Assembly (NCBI RefSeq): GCF_003860405.1
Contig: NZ_CP034170.1
Location: 930,001-994,000 of the forward strand
Direction: 5' to 3'
Length of the DNA stretch: 64,000 bases
DNA from: Nakamurella antarctica
Lineage (GTDB): Bacteria; Actinomycetota; Actinomycetes; Mycobacteriales; Nakamurellaceae
The stretch's first letter is position 1; every line of letters begins with the position of its first letter. The notes under the pieces were generated by a model, which saw nothing but the letters and a program-made list of their open reading frames with translations, was not told where the DNA came from and made no database searches. A program made the position numbers and the translations under genes. Below, in pieces: positions 30,634 through 40,283 of the stretch.

Positions 30634-33510
30634 GTGGTTCTGTCCCGACTGCTGCGCGCAGGCGAATCCAAGACGGTCAAGCGACTGCGATCAATCGCTG
30701 ACCACATCAACCAGCTCGAGGCTGATTATGTCGACCTCAGCGATGCCGAACTGCGGGAGTTGACCGACAAGTTCAAACAACGCGTCGCCGACGGTGAGAC
30801 CTTGGACGACCTGCTGCCTGAGGCGTTTGCAGTGGTCCGCGAGGCTGCCAAGCGCACGCTGGGCCAGCGACACTTCGATGTCCAGCTCATGGGCGGCGCC
30901 GCGCTGCACTTGGGAAACATCGCAGAGATGAAAACAGGTGAGGGCAAGACACTCGTGTCCACCCTGCCTGCGTATTTAAATGCGCTGTCCGGCAAGGGCG
31001 TGCACGTGGTCACCACGAACGACTATCTCGCCAAGCGAGACAGCGAGTGGATGGGGCGCGTCCACCGCTTCCTGGGCCTGAAGGTCGATGTAATTTTGTC
31101 GCAACTTTCGCCAGCCGAGCGCAAGATCGCCTATGAAGCCGACATCACCTACGGCACCAACAACGAGTTTGGGTTCGACTACCTGCGCGACAATATGGCG
31201 TGGGGCCATGATGGTCTCGTCCAGCGTGGCCATCATTTCGCAGTGATCGACGAAGTTGACTCGATCCTCATCGACGAGGCCCGGACACCCCTTATTATTT
31301 CGGGACCGTCAGACCAGTCTTCCAAGTGGTACAGCGAATTTGCTCGGCTTGTCCCGCGGTTGAAGAAGGAAGCCGACTACGAGGTCGACGAATCCAAGCG
31401 CACCGTGGGTGTCAGTGAAGAAGGCGTCGCCAAGATTGAGCAAGCGTTGGGGATCGACAACCTCTACGAATCCGTCAACACCCCGCTGGTCGGATTCTTG
31501 AACAACGCGCTCAAGGCCAAAGAGCTCTACAAGAAAGACCGCGACTACATCGTGGTCTCCGGCGAAGTCCTGATCGTGGACGAGTTCACAGGCCGCGTGC
31601 TGCATGGCCGTCGTTACAACGAGGGTATGCACCAGGCCATCGAGGCTAAAGAAGGCGTGGAAATCAAGGCAGAGAATCAGACCTTGGCCACCATTACTTT
31701 GCAGAACTACTTCCGACTCTACGAGCGCCTTTCCGGTATGACGGGAACAGCGCAGACCGAGGCCGCCGAGCTGTCCCAGACTTATGGTCTCGGTGTGGTG
31801 CCGATTCCGTCGAACAAGCCAGTGGTCCGTCTCGATGAGGCGGACATGATCTATAAGTCCGAAGACGCCAAGTTTGATGCGGTCGTCACCGATATTGAGT
31901 CTCGGCACCAAAACGGTCAGCCGGTGCTCATCGGAACCGCCAGCGTGGAGAAATCCGAGCTGCTCAGCAAAAAGCTGCTCCGCGCTGGAATCCCGCATGA
32001 GGTGCTCAACGCCAAGAATCACGCACGAGAAGCGGCCATCATCGCCCAAGCTGGCCGGGCCGGATCCGTCACTGTCGCCACCAACATGGCTGGCCGTGGC
32101 ACCGACATTATTCTGGGTGGCAACATCGAATTCGCGGCTGACATCGCATTACGCGACAAGGGACTGAGCCCCACTGAAACCCCGGAAGAGTACGAGGCCG
32201 GGTGGCTTGATGCTGTGGAAGAAGCCACCAAGAAAACCAAATCAGAAGCGGAAAAGGTCCGTAAAGCGGGTGGCCTTTACGTTCTGGGAACCGAGCGGCA
32301 CGAGTCCCGCCGCATCGACAACCAGCTGCGGGGGCGCTCCGGCCGTCAGGGGGATCCTGGCGAATCGCGGTTCTACCTCTCGCTGGGCGATGACTTGATG
32401 CGCAGGGTCGGCGGTCAGACCGTAGAAATGCTGATGACCAGGTTGCGGATGCCCGAGGACATGCCGATCGAACACAGCTTTGTGTCGAAGGCAATCAAGA
32501 ATGCCCAGACTCAGGTTGAACAGCAGAACTTTGAGATCCGCAAGAACGTCCTCAAGTACGACGAGGTGATGAACAAGCAGCGCACCGTCATCTATGAAGA
32601 GCGTCGCCGCGTCCTTGCTGGCGAGGACCTGCACCAGCAGGTCCAGAACATGGTTACCGACGTGGTGAACGCCTATGTGGTCTCAGCTACCGGTACCGGG
32701 TACGCCGAGGACTGGGACACGGACACTCTCTGGGCTGCGCTCAAGACCCTGTACCCGATCAGTGTGACGCCTGAGTCGATCGCCAAGGAGCATGGAGAAC
32801 TCAGCGCCGAAACCGTCAAGGCCGCTGTCTTGGCCGATGCCCGCGAGGCTTATGCCAAGCGGGAAGAAACGCTGTCCGCACCCATTACCCGTGAACTTGA
32901 ACGTCGCGTGGTGCTGTCGGTTTTGGATCGCAAATGGCGCGAACATCTCTACGAAATGGACTACCTCAAAGAGGGCATTGGATTGCGGGCGATGGCTCAG
33001 CGTGATCCGCTGGTCGAATATCAACGTGAAGGTTTCGACATGTTCCAGTCGATGTTGGAGGCGTTGAAAGAGGAGTCGGTTGGCTTCCTCTACAACCTGC
33101 AAGTTCAGGTAACTCAGCCGGGCGAACAAGCTCCTAGCCAAGTGAGCCAAGCCCCCCAGGTATCTTCCACCCAAGGCGCAGCGGCGGCACCAGCGGCGGC
33201 GCCGGTTGTCCAGCAGCGCCGCAGGCGCCCGATGGAGGCCCTGCCGACCCAGCAGAAGGCAGCGGTTGCTCCCGCTGCAGATTCTGCCCCGGTATCGTTG
33301 CGGGCCAAAGGTTTAGGTGCCCCGGTGGGTAAGCAGCAAGCGTTGACGTATTCCGGACCTAGCGAATCTGGCGGAACCGAGACCACCGGCACCACCAAGT
33401 CAAAGTCTGGAAACAGTGGGGCTGATAAGGAAGTCGGCCGAAACGCGCCGTGCCCGTGTGGCTCCGGCAAGAAGTACAAACAGTGCCACGGACGCCCCAG
33501 CGGCGAGTGA
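30634..33510 (+). CDS. secA: Preprotein translocase ATPase SecA
   Basis: A 958-residue SecA that drives export through SecYEG. Walker A MKTGEGKT lies at 99-106, and [16 protein letters not shown] and [10 protein letters not shown] mark the DEAD motor. A wing and scaffold region follows. The Ala/Pro/Gln-rich linker (about 835-900) leads to the zinc tail [17 protein letters not shown] (SecB/ribosome-binding type SEC-C). This is the housekeeping SecA1. The start is GTG at 30634 with AGGG upstream. Two overlapping stem-loops follow the gene. Confidence 0.97.
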   Translation: MVLSRLLRAGESKTVKRLRSIADHINQLEADYVDLSDAELRELTDKFKQRVADGETLDDLLPEAFAVVREAAKRTLGQRHFDVQLMGGAALHLGNIAEMKTGEGKTLVSTLPAYLNALSGKGVHVVTTNDYLAKRDSEWMGRVHRFLGLKVDVILSQLSPAERKIAYEADITYGTNNEFGFDYLRDNMAWGHDGLVQRGHHFAVIDEVDSILIDEARTPLIISGPSDQSSKWYSEFARLVPRLKKEADYEVDESKRTVGVSEEGVAKIEQALGIDNLYESVNTPLVGFLNNALKAKELYKKDRDYIVVSGEVLIVDEFTGRVLHGRRYNEGMHQAIEAKEGVEIKAENQTLATITLQNYFRLYERLSGMTGTAQTEAAELSQTYGLGVVPIPSNKPVVRLDEADMIYKSEDAKFDAVVTDIESRHQNGQPVLIGTASVEKSELLSKKLLRAGIPHEVLNAKNHAREAAIIAQAGRAGSVTVATNMAGRGTDIILGGNIEFAADIALRDKGLSPTETPEEYEAGWLDAVEEATKKTKSEAEKVRKAGGLYVLGTERHESRRIDNQLRGRSGRQGDPGESRFYLSLGDDLMRRVGGQTVEMLMTRLRMPEDMPIEHSFVSKAIKNAQTQVEQQNFEIRKNVLKYDEVMNKQRTVIYEERRRVLAGEDLHQQVQNMVTDVVNAYVVSATGTGYAEDWDTDTLWAALKTLYPISVTPESIAKEHGELSAETVKAAVLADAREAYAKREETLSAPITRELERRVVLSVLDRKWREHLYEMDYLKEGIGLRAMAQRDPLVEYQREGFDMFQSMLEALKEESVGFLYNLQVQVTQPGEQAPSQVSQAPQVSSTQGAAAAPAAAPVVQQRRRRPMEALPTQQKAAVAPAADSAPVSLRAKGLGAPVGKQQALTYSGPSESGGTETTGTTKSKSGNSGADKEVGRNAPCPCGSGKKYKQCHGRPSGE

Positions 33511-33520
33511 CAATGGCTAG

Positions 33521-33608
33521 GACGCCCCGCCACCGAAGGAGATCACATTCCACGGCTGGCGGGGCGTTCTGTCTTAACGGAAGTCGCATTCCACGGCTGG
33601 CGGGGCGT
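33521..33608 (+). terminator. Tandem alternative stem-loops after secA built from a 22-bp direct repeat
   Basis: GACGCCCCGCCA (33521-33532) can pair with TGGCGGGGCGT at 33557-33567 or with the identical TGGCGGGGCGTCC starting at 33598. Both right arms belong to a 22-bp direct repeat beginning CATTCCACGGC (33546-33567 and 33587-33608). The first is followed by TCTGTCTT. Either could end secA transcription. Confidence 0.7.
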
Positions 33609-33614
33609 CCGGCT

Positions 33615-34421
33615 TTAGCCGATCTGCAGGGCGGTAATTCGCCATCTGCCGTCGATGCCCTGCAGCCTGAATGCAAGAGCTGCGGTGCGTTCTTGACGCC
33701 GAAACACCGCACAGGCCTCCACAACGCCGTCGGCGGGTTCGCTAGAGCGCACGGACACAAGCCGGGGCGGCGTGCCTGCCGGCGTGATCATTCGAGCCAG
33801 ACCGGCGAAAACCGTTGGAGCACAATGGACTCGTAGCTGGGCTAGTTGGCGATAACCTGTCATTACCTCGACCACCGCGCGGGAAAGGACTCCCGCGATT
33901 TCACGAGCGGGGGGTAGATCTCGAGTTGGCGTCCGAGTAATACCGCAGTCCGATTCCTCAGACCAACTTGGCACCATCGCATCTATGACGGTCGTAGGCG
34001 CCGCTGGCCCTGATTTGACGCCAGCCGACTGCTGGGAAGTAGGTGCGGCCCAACGTGGGGCACTATCTGTCAAAGTTGCTGGTGCACAAGCCTTTGCGTT
34101 CGCTGCGGGTGCGGCTTCTCGAACCTGGACCGCAGAAAAGGTCCCTGGTGAATGCGCCGTCACCCCGCGAGGTGGAGGGCTCGGAGCTGCACGCCGGGAC
34201 GGCTCAGAAAGTGGCTGGAATCGGGAGCTCGGTGGGGCACCGCGCCCCACAGGACCTCGCGGCCATCCAGCGTTCGCGGGATCGTCGTCGAAGGGCGGTT
34301 CGCATGCGGGGACAGCGCACAGGTAAGGGCGCGTGGTGACGAGCGTGCGAGGTTGGTGCTCATCCCTGGGCGGTAGCGGAGAACTTAGTAGGGCAGTGGT
34401 GTTGAAGGCTGCTGTAGTCAT
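33615..34421 (-). CDS. DUF6459 (Rv3235-family) protein
   Basis: The 268-residue product has a long Pro/Ala-rich, poorly conserved N-terminal half. Its C-terminal domain (about 175-268) includes GYRQLAQLRVHCAPTVFAGL, VRSSEPADGVVEACAVF and ALAFRLQGIDGRWRITALQIG. That pattern is the Rv3235/DUF6459 family, found across actinobacteria near secA. The function is unknown; the fold resembles an NTF2-like cone only by general impression. The ATG at 34421 is chosen over a TTG four codons earlier. It lies downstream of, and in line with, the LysM gene. Confidence 0.75.
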   Translation of the reverse strand: MTTAAFNTTALLSSPLPPRDEHQPRTLVTTRPYLCAVPACEPPFDDDPANAGWPRGPVGRGAPPSSRFQPLSEPSRRAAPSPPPRGVTAHSPGTFSAVQVREAAPAANAKACAPATLTDSAPRWAAPTSQQSAGVKSGPAAPTTVIDAMVPSWSEESDCGITRTPTRDLPPAREIAGVLSRAVVEVMTGYRQLAQLRVHCAPTVFAGLARMITPAGTPPRLVSVRSSEPADGVVEACAVFRRQERTAALAFRLQGIDGRWRITALQIG

Positions 34422-34491
34422 GATGGTTCGCAATCACTAGGAAACGAGGTGACACGTGGTTGGGTGAAGGAGGCGCGCCTCGGGCCGGGAA

Positions 34492-35517
34492 TCATGCGCT
34501 CACCGTCGGTGGCATCAGTTTCATTCCGACGTCGATCGCGTCAGGGGAGGGGCCGATCACGGTGCTATTCGCGACATACCATGCCCGCCAACAACTATCG
34601 ATTTGTTCGTCGCTGGCCCCCGGGGAGAGGTGGTCGGCCGCTATCGACCACAAAGAGTCGCCGGCCAGGACGGTGACGGGGTCTAACGATGTCGCCCCTT
34701 CGATCAGAGGGTCTGCGGCGTCGGCAGTGCTGGTGTCACCAGCGCCGCCAGCAAGATCGGTGGCGCCCGAGACCGCTGCCTTTGCTCCGTCGATTCCGTC
34801 GGGTGAGGTGGCCTGCGTCGCTGGCGATGTAGGCCAGTCGACGTCAGCAAGTGGAGGAGGTGGTGTTGGCCCGACTTCTGCGGCAGCCGGTTGCGCATCT
34901 TGGATGGCAGGCGCTGCCTCGATGCCAACCTGATTAGCCGCCGATGGCCAATCCGCGTTCCACAGGAATGTTTGACGATCAGGTGGGACCCCGCCCGGCC
35001 CTGCGTGGCCTAGTGACTCCTCGCCGGCGGTGGCGCTCGCGGATTGGGGTGCTACGAGCGAGAAGCTGTCGTTGTTTGACGCGGGTGCGCACGCTGTGAG
35101 GCCTGCCACCGCCCCGGTGCCGATCGCCATCAGAAGCATGCGTCTGGCGGCCAGGGGTGTGACGCGCCGTAGGAGTGCACCCGCGACGACAGCAGAAGTT
35201 CGGGGCAGCGCGGTCACCATCAGCGCTAGGCCAGCGCTGAGCGTCAACCAGCAAAGCAGCAACCACACGGTAGCGCAAGCGAGCAGCAGAATTGCGGTCT
35301 CGAGGGCTGCATTCGCGCCGTGAACAGCAGTTATGTCCGAGCTTCCAGTGCCCGCGTAAAGGAGTGCGCTCGGCGAGGGCAACTGGGTGGTGATGGCAAG
35401 CAGTAGTGCGACCGTCCCTGCAAACGTGGCACGAGCGGACCACGTCTGATGGCGGGGGGTACTGATGTGCTTCTGCGGAGCATGCTGCGAATGATGGTGT
35501 ATGACATCGTTTGACAT
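34492..35517 (-). CDS. Membrane protein with C-terminal LysM domain
   Basis: The 341-residue product has hydrophobic segments at about 28-46, 74-102 and 125-143. A Pro/Ala/Asp-rich linker follows, and a LysM domain lies at about 283-341 (VTVLAGDSLWSIAADHL, WRAWYVANSTVIG, DVGMKLMPP). LysM domains bind GlcNAc in peptidoglycan, so a membrane-to-wall link is likely. Related LysM proteins occur beside DUF6459 genes in other actinobacteria. No Shine-Dalgarno sequence is seen before the ATG at 35517. It is the first gene of a leftward pair with the DUF6459 gene, 70 bases away. Confidence 0.8.
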   Translation of the reverse strand: MSNDVIHHHSQHAPQKHISTPRHQTWSARATFAGTVALLLAITTQLPSPSALLYAGTGSSDITAVHGANAALETAILLLACATVWLLLCWLTLSAGLALMVTALPRTSAVVAGALLRRVTPLAARRMLLMAIGTGAVAGLTACAPASNNDSFSLVAPQSASATAGEESLGHAGPGGVPPDRQTFLWNADWPSAANQVGIEAAPAIQDAQPAAAEVGPTPPPPLADVDWPTSPATQATSPDGIDGAKAAVSGATDLAGGAGDTSTADAADPLIEGATSLDPVTVLAGDSLWSIAADHLSPGASDEQIDSCWRAWYVANSTVIGPSPDAIDVGMKLMPPTVSA

Positions 35518-35674
35518 AATTTGAAGTAAATAGGTGACGATGAACTGCTGTCAAGGACGGTGGGCGGCTTAACTGAATCGCCCCGTTATCTCGTACTCGT
35601 CGGTTCCGTGCGATTAATCCTCATTGAGAACTGCGCATTGACGTGAAGCGCAAAATCTGGTTCGGTGTGGCGTC

Positions 35675-36232
35675 ATGCGCTGGGAACATCTTTTTGCTGA
35701 CCTCGAGTACCAACTCGCAGAACTGGAGCAGGCCCAGGATCGCTCCGAATTGGCGGATGCCGAACGGGTAGCCGTCGGAGCCGTGAGACTTGTCGAGCGG
35801 CTCGCGGGGTCGGTGGGATCGCCGATTCGAATCGGATTGTCCTCCGGAGGCGCCGCATCAGGGGTGCTAATTCGGGCCGGAGTCGATTGGTTGCTGGTGA
35901 ACGAAAGTCATGGGGTGGACCTGATGGTCTCGCATGCAGCCGTGAATTTCGTGGAAGGTTTGAGGGCGGCTACCGGTGCCGCGCCATCCGGAATTGCCAC
36001 CAAACTAGATTTCCGCAGAGCACTTCGGGCCGTGGCGCGCGATCGTTCACCCGTCACTGTGTCACTCGGGGGTGGAGGGGAAATTGCTGGCACGCTGGAT
36101 CGTGTCGGCGCAGATTTCATTGAGGTGGCAGTCCATGCGCCTTGGGAGAGTAGGCGTTCTGCGGCTGTGCAGTCCGTAGTAACGGTTCCGCTAGCTGCAG
36201 TGGAGGTGGTGCGCGCCAGGCCTCTGGGTTAA
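35675..36232 (+). CDS. Conserved actinobacterial protein of unknown function
   Basis: The 185-residue product starts MRWEHLFADLEYQLAELEQA, a predicted helix, followed by two similar beta-rich segments (IRIGLSSGGAASGVLIRAGVDWLLV and VTVSLGGGGEIAGTLDRVGADFIEV). Each contains a G-x-L/V-x-x-x-G-x-D-hydrophobic pattern. The repeats suggest a duplicated small barrel, perhaps Sm- or RNA-binding-like, but this is inference. Homologues are common near secA in actinobacteria and are sometimes mislabelled Fis family. It lies between the leftward LysM gene and a convergent small HTH gene. Confidence 0.72.
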   Translation: MRWEHLFADLEYQLAELEQAQDRSELADAERVAVGAVRLVERLAGSVGSPIRIGLSSGGAASGVLIRAGVDWLLVNESHGVDLMVSHAAVNFVEGLRAATGAAPSGIATKLDFRRALRAVARDRSPVTVSLGGGGEIAGTLDRVGADFIEVAVHAPWESRRSAAVQSVVTVPLAAVEVVRARPLG

Positions 36233-36259
36233 CCCCAGATCGGACCGGCGCGCCATGAT

Positions 36260-36490
36260 TTATGCATCAGCTGGAAGTGTCGATGGCAGGTCGTCTAATG
36301 CCGCTGCCGATCGGACGTACGCCTGGTCGATGTATTCCTCGAGCTTTGCCCGCTCCACCCGCCACTGATTGCGGCCACCGATTTGGATCCCTCGCAAGTC
36401 TCCGGACCGGACGAGTGCATAGGTTTGGCTGGCGGAGATATTGAGAATCTCCGCCACGTCGGCCAGCGTGAGGAATCGCTGTTCTGTCAT
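36260..36490 (-). CDS. Small helix-turn-helix protein (BldC/excisionase-type MerR fold)
   Basis: The 76-residue product is a single winged helix-turn-helix: FLTLADVAEILNISASQTYALVRSGDL followed by IGGRNQWRVERAKLEEYI. It falls in the BldC/excisionase-like group of small MerR-fold proteins with no effector domain. BldC of Streptomyces controls development by cooperative binding to direct repeats. No integrase is near, so a chromosomal regulator is more likely than a phage excisionase. Inverted repeats lie just upstream of its start. It converges on the preceding gene. Confidence 0.85.
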   Translation of the reverse strand: MTEQRFLTLADVAEILNISASQTYALVRSGDLRGIQIGGRNQWRVERAKLEEYIDQAYVRSAAALDDLPSTLPADA

Positions 36491-36806
36491 TGGATGACGG
36501 CCGATACGTAGGAATCGCTATGGTCCCCAGCGATTCCGGCAGGAGGTAGGCACGCCGAGGCGGATAGTGGCCGGTGGCCAGGCTCTAGGCGCAGCTGGTC
36601 CAGGTGAGCTAGGGTCAGTTTGTGGGTGGGGGGCATTCGGAACTCCAGTGACAGGGTGTCGATTTAAGGTAATCGCGTGACGGTCGGGGACCAGCTTTAT
36701 TTTCGATTGAATTGATTTGACCGCATTGGAACCCGATCGACCCATTCTTGCACGATCAGAATATGTTTATCGCGTTTTGCGCACATGGGGGAGCCGTCAA
36801 GGCTGA
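36491..36806. other. 316-bp intergenic region with inverted repeat and AT-rich promoter-like part
   Basis: GGAATCGCT (36511-36519) and AGCGATTCC (36529-36537) form a perfect inverted repeat. The same AGGAATCGCT also occurs at 36471-36480 in the start of the HTH gene, giving two direct copies plus one inverted. The segment 36660-36770 is clearly more AT-rich than its surroundings and probably holds promoters for the SAF/CpaE genes. No further open reading frame is convincing. Confidence 0.5.
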
Positions 36807-37520
36807 ATGGGGGAAACAGTGTCAATGCACCGAGAGAGTCCTGGCTCCGCGCTTTCTAGCAGTGGTGCTGAAGGCGTGGGGGAACAGCCGCCGACGCCGC
36901 GTCGGTTGGCCTCGCGAAGTTGGTTCGACCCGAGAATCATCGGCGGTGTGGTTTTGGTGGTGCTGGCCGTCGTCATCGGAGCCAAAGTTGTCAGTGCCAG
37001 TTCCCAGACGTCTCCGGTGTGGGCGACTACGCGAAGCCTCGCTGCGGGCACCGTTTTGGCAGCTGGTGATTTGGTGGCCGTTGAGGTCAATTTGGCGCAC
37101 ACTGCGCCTCGTTATTTCGCCGCTGTTGACCCGCCCATTGGCGCAGTCCTGGCTGTCGCGGTCGGAGGGGGGGAGCTTTTGCCGAGCAGTGCAATGGGCG
37201 AGACCGAGCGTGGCCGGATTGTCGTTATTCCGGTACAGCCCGAGGCGATGCCACCCGGGGTGGGGCACGGATCGACGGTGGATCTGTATTTGACTTCTCC
37301 TGCCTCACCGAGCGGTTCGACCGGCGGGGAGCGAACCCGTTTGCTGCAAGCCGATCTCACCGTTCAGTCAGTGACGGCGCCGTCATCCGGAGGGCTTTCG
37401 GGTGCTGGCGCCAACCGCTACCAGCTGGCAGTGTTACTCAGCTCCAAGGACGCGGACCGGCTCGTTCGCACGCTGCCCGACGGTAGCGCGGTGGTGGTGC
37501 TCGTGGCTGGAGGTAGTTGA
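36807..37520 (+). CDS. SAF-domain protein (CpaB/RcpC-like)
   Basis: The 237-residue product has one transmembrane segment (about 46-66) and a SAF domain (about 75-140: VWATTRSLAAGTVLAAGDL). A beta-rich C-terminal part ends YQLAVLLSSKDADRLVRTLPDGSAVVVLV, similar to the RcpC/CpaB family. CpaB proteins belong to tad pilus assembly, but no other pilus gene is nearby. Starts at ATG 36807, GTG 36819 and ATG 36825 are all possible; GGGGGA lies ten bases before the last. The stop overlaps the CpaE-like gene by one base. Confidence 0.8.
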   Translation: MGETVSMHRESPGSALSSSGAEGVGEQPPTPRRLASRSWFDPRIIGGVVLVVLAVVIGAKVVSASSQTSPVWATTRSLAAGTVLAAGDLVAVEVNLAHTAPRYFAAVDPPIGAVLAVAVGGGELLPSSAMGETERGRIVVIPVQPEAMPPGVGHGSTVDLYLTSPASPSGSTGGERTRLLQADLTVQSVTAPSSGGLSGAGANRYQLAVLLSSKDADRLVRTLPDGSAVVVLVAGGS

Positions 37521-38785
37521 TGGGCGGCGTCTTGACCGCCGGCAGTGGCCAGGCATGGGAGTCCGAGTTGGTAGCGATTCTGGATCGGCCAGACTCGGCG
37601 ATGACCGTGGTGCGTAGGTGCGCCGACATAACCGAGGTCCTGGCATCGGCGGCCACCGGTCGGGCCCACATTGCGGTGCTGGACAGCAGCCTGCGCAAGC
37701 TGGATACCGAAGCCATTTCGAGACTGCGACTGTGCGCAGTCGCCGCAGTGGGCGTCTATCCAGCGGGAGAGGAATCAGCGCGGGCGCGCCTGCTGGCTTT
37801 GGGCATCACCGCACTCGTTGCCGACGACGCGGGTGTCCAGAACATGATTGCTGTCGCAGACGAAGCCGTGGCCGAGTTGGCTAACCACCCCGAAAGTGCC
37901 GTGGGGCAGTCTGATTTAAGACGCTCACAGCCGCCCATCAGCCCGGAGGTTGCCCCCGCCAAGGCCGCTTCAGGCAGGGGCGTCGGCATTGTTGTCGCTG
38001 TCTGGGGGCCGACGGGAGCTCCGGGGAGAAGCACTGTCGCGATGGGAGTCGCCGACGAGTGCGCACTACTTGGTCATCGCACGCTGCTGATCGATGCAGA
38101 TGTTTACGGCGGCGTGCTCGCTAGTGCGTTTGGTCTCCTCGACGAGTCGCCCGGGCTGGCCGGTGCGTGCAGGATGGCTGCCAACGGACGGCTGGATGCT
38201 GCCGAATTGATCCGACACTGTTGGTCGGTCACCCCTAATCTCCGGCTGCTGACTGGAATCTCGCGTGCTGATCGGTGGCCAGAGTTACGCCCTTCAGCAC
38301 TACCGAAGGTTCTCGGACTCGGGTCGAAGATGGCCGATCTCACCGTGGTGGATTGTGGTTGGTCGCTGGAAGCGGACGAGGAGATCAGTTTCGACACGAT
38401 GGCGCCACGACGCAATGGTGCGACTTTGGCTGTGCTGAGCGAGGCTGATGTGGTCCTCGTGGTGGGCTGCGCCGATCCGACCGGGATGGACCGGTTGGTG
38501 CGCGCACTCGCCGAGCTCAAGGAGGTGGCCCCGCAGCCGCAGGTTATGGTCGTGCTCAATCGAATCCGCAAAACCGGCTGGTCCGCTGGCCAGGCTAGCG
38601 CAGCGCTGGAGCGCTTCAGCGGGGTTCGGCCTCTACAGTCGCTGCCCGAAGACAGGGCGGCAACGGACGCCGGATGGAATCTGGGACTCGCGCTGTCGGT
38701 AGCGGCGCCGTCATCCGGTTTGCGTAAAGCTTTGATGTCTTTGGCGCTCCAAGTAGCCGCGGCGCGGTCGGAGTCCGTGGCGTAA
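37520..38785 (+). CDS. CpaE/MinD-like P-loop ATPase
   Basis: The 421-residue product has an N-terminal receiver-like domain without clear phosphorylation residues (about 1-130), an Ala/Pro linker, and a MinD/ParA-type ATPase (about 150-420). The P-loop is the variant GPTGAPGRST. LLIDADVYGG supplies the switch Asp, and LTVVDCGW is Walker B-like. The product resembles TadZ/CpaE or septum-site-determining proteins. Coupled with the SAF gene (TGATG), it forms a two-gene CpaB-CpaE-like unit lacking the secretin, CpaF ATPase and pilin. A localisation role is inferred from the family. Confidence 0.82.
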   Translation: MGGVLTAGSGQAWESELVAILDRPDSAMTVVRRCADITEVLASAATGRAHIAVLDSSLRKLDTEAISRLRLCAVAAVGVYPAGEESARARLLALGITALVADDAGVQNMIAVADEAVAELANHPESAVGQSDLRRSQPPISPEVAPAKAASGRGVGIVVAVWGPTGAPGRSTVAMGVADECALLGHRTLLIDADVYGGVLASAFGLLDESPGLAGACRMAANGRLDAAELIRHCWSVTPNLRLLTGISRADRWPELRPSALPKVLGLGSKMADLTVVDCGWSLEADEEISFDTMAPRRNGATLAVLSEADVVLVVGCADPTGMDRLVRALAELKEVAPQPQVMVVLNRIRKTGWSAGQASAALERFSGVRPLQSLPEDRAATDAGWNLGLALSVAAPSSGLRKALMSLALQVAAARSESVA

Positions 38786-38832
38786 ATGATGCGACGCGAT
38801 CATGGTGGGGAGAAATGTGCCACCATGGCGCC

Positions 38833-40263
38833 ATGAGCGAGCGGCTTTCCCCGTCGGATGCGGGATTCCTTTACACCGAGGACCTGACCACACCCATGCA
38901 CGTGGGAGGGGTGGTGGTGCTCCAACCCAGTCGCGCCGATTTCGACTACACCGATATCTACGACCTGATCGCTTCAAGACTCTTTCTCGTGCCGCGTTAC
39001 CGGCAGAAGGTGAGATTCATCCCCGGGCGCATTGCCCGGCCAGTGTGGGTCGACGATGAAGAATTCGACCTGACCTACCATGTTCGCCGTTCGGCGCTGC
39101 CGCGGCCCGGCACCGACGAGCAGCTTGCAGAGTTGGTGGGCAGGTTGATTTCACGACCGCTGGATAGGTCGCGGCCGCTGTGGGAACTGTATGTGGTGGA
39201 AGGCCTTTCGGGTGGTCGGGTAGCACTGATCAACAAAACTCACCATGCGATGGTCGATAGGGTCGGCGCTGTCGACGTTGCTGCGGCGATCCTTGATGTC
39301 TCGTCGCACCCCAAGCAGTTGCCCGAGCAGGTTTGGCTCCCGGCACCCTCGCCGAGCGACATTGATCTGGTGGTGGACGCGTTGGCCGACATCACGTCTC
39401 GTCCCGCTGAAGTTGTTGACGCTCTCCGCCTTACCGCGTTGGATGCGCGGACCGCCGCATCCGGTGTGGCGAATACATTCTCTGAACTTTTCCGGATCGC
39501 TAGCCGAACCATTCGACCCGCCCCGCGGTCGACGCTGAACGTAACGGTGTCCGGGCAACGTCGTTTCCACGGTGTTCACATCAGCTTGACCGAAGTGAAA
39601 GCAATCCGGAAAGCGCACGGCGGCACGGTGAACGACGTAATTCTGGCCATCATCGCCGGCGCACTGCGGTCCTTTCTCCTCTCGCGGGGAGAGCCCGTCA
39701 TTGCTGGGACAACGCTGCGCGCGATGGTCCCCATGTCGGTGCGCCAGCCGGCCGCTGTCGACCCAGCAGCCGAGACGGTCAGCGAGGCCGTGCCGATCAT
39801 CACCCACTTGATTGATTTACCCGTCTCGGAGCCAAACCCCGTGATGCGGCTCCACCAAGTCTCGTTCGCGATGGCAAGCCACCATGAGTCGGGCCAGGGA
39901 ATGGACGCCGATTCGCTGATGGAATTGGGGAGATTCGCGCCGCCGACCCTGCACGCGTTGGGGGCCCGCGTGGGTTCCGGTTTGTCCCGACGGCTCTACA
40001 ACGTGCTCATCACCAACGTTCCCGGACCGCAGATCCCTCTCTATGCGGCGGGGGCCCCGGTAATCGCCATGTACCCCGTGGCCTCGCTTGCCAAGGGGCA
40101 AGCGTTGGCGATCTCGATCACCTCCTACAACGGCGGAGTATTTTTCGGACTGACAGCCGATCGGGATGGGCTGCCGGATATCGCAGAGTTGGCTCAGCTG
40201 CTGGTCGAGTCGGTGGATGAGCTGTTCGCCATTCGGGGGGATCTAGCCGGCTTCGCGGGTTGA
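38833..40263 (+). CDS. Wax ester synthase / diacylglycerol acyltransferase family (WS/DGAT)
   Basis: The 476-residue product starts ERLSPSDAGFLYTED and contains PRPLDRSRPLWELYVVEG and NVPGPQIPLYAAGA, all WS/DGAT hallmarks. The catalytic HHxxxDG motif reads HHAMVDR (His137, His138, Asp142), so glycine is replaced by arginine while the His and Asp are kept. Family members make wax esters or triacylglycerols from acyl-CoA. In M. tuberculosis tgs3 occupies the corresponding place. The ATG at 38833 matches family N-termini; ATG 38815 is also possible. The next gene begins at the stop codon. Confidence 0.87.
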   Translation: MSERLSPSDAGFLYTEDLTTPMHVGGVVVLQPSRADFDYTDIYDLIASRLFLVPRYRQKVRFIPGRIARPVWVDDEEFDLTYHVRRSALPRPGTDEQLAELVGRLISRPLDRSRPLWELYVVEGLSGGRVALINKTHHAMVDRVGAVDVAAAILDVSSHPKQLPEQVWLPAPSPSDIDLVVDALADITSRPAEVVDALRLTALDARTAASGVANTFSELFRIASRTIRPAPRSTLNVTVSGQRRFHGVHISLTEVKAIRKAHGGTVNDVILAIIAGALRSFLLSRGEPVIAGTTLRAMVPMSVRQPAAVDPAAETVSEAVPIITHLIDLPVSEPNPVMRLHQVSFAMASHHESGQGMDADSLMELGRFAPPTLHALGARVGSGLSRRLYNVLITNVPGPQIPLYAAGAPVIAMYPVASLAKGQALAISITSYNGGVFFGLTADRDGLPDIAELAQLLVESVDELFAIRGDLAGFAG

Positions 40264-40283
40264 AAACAGGCCCTGCACCGGTG

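Noticed and set aside
36260-36490. Phage excisionase
   Set aside because: The fold fits, but no integrase, attachment site or phage gene is near and the neighbourhood is conserved chromosomal DNA.
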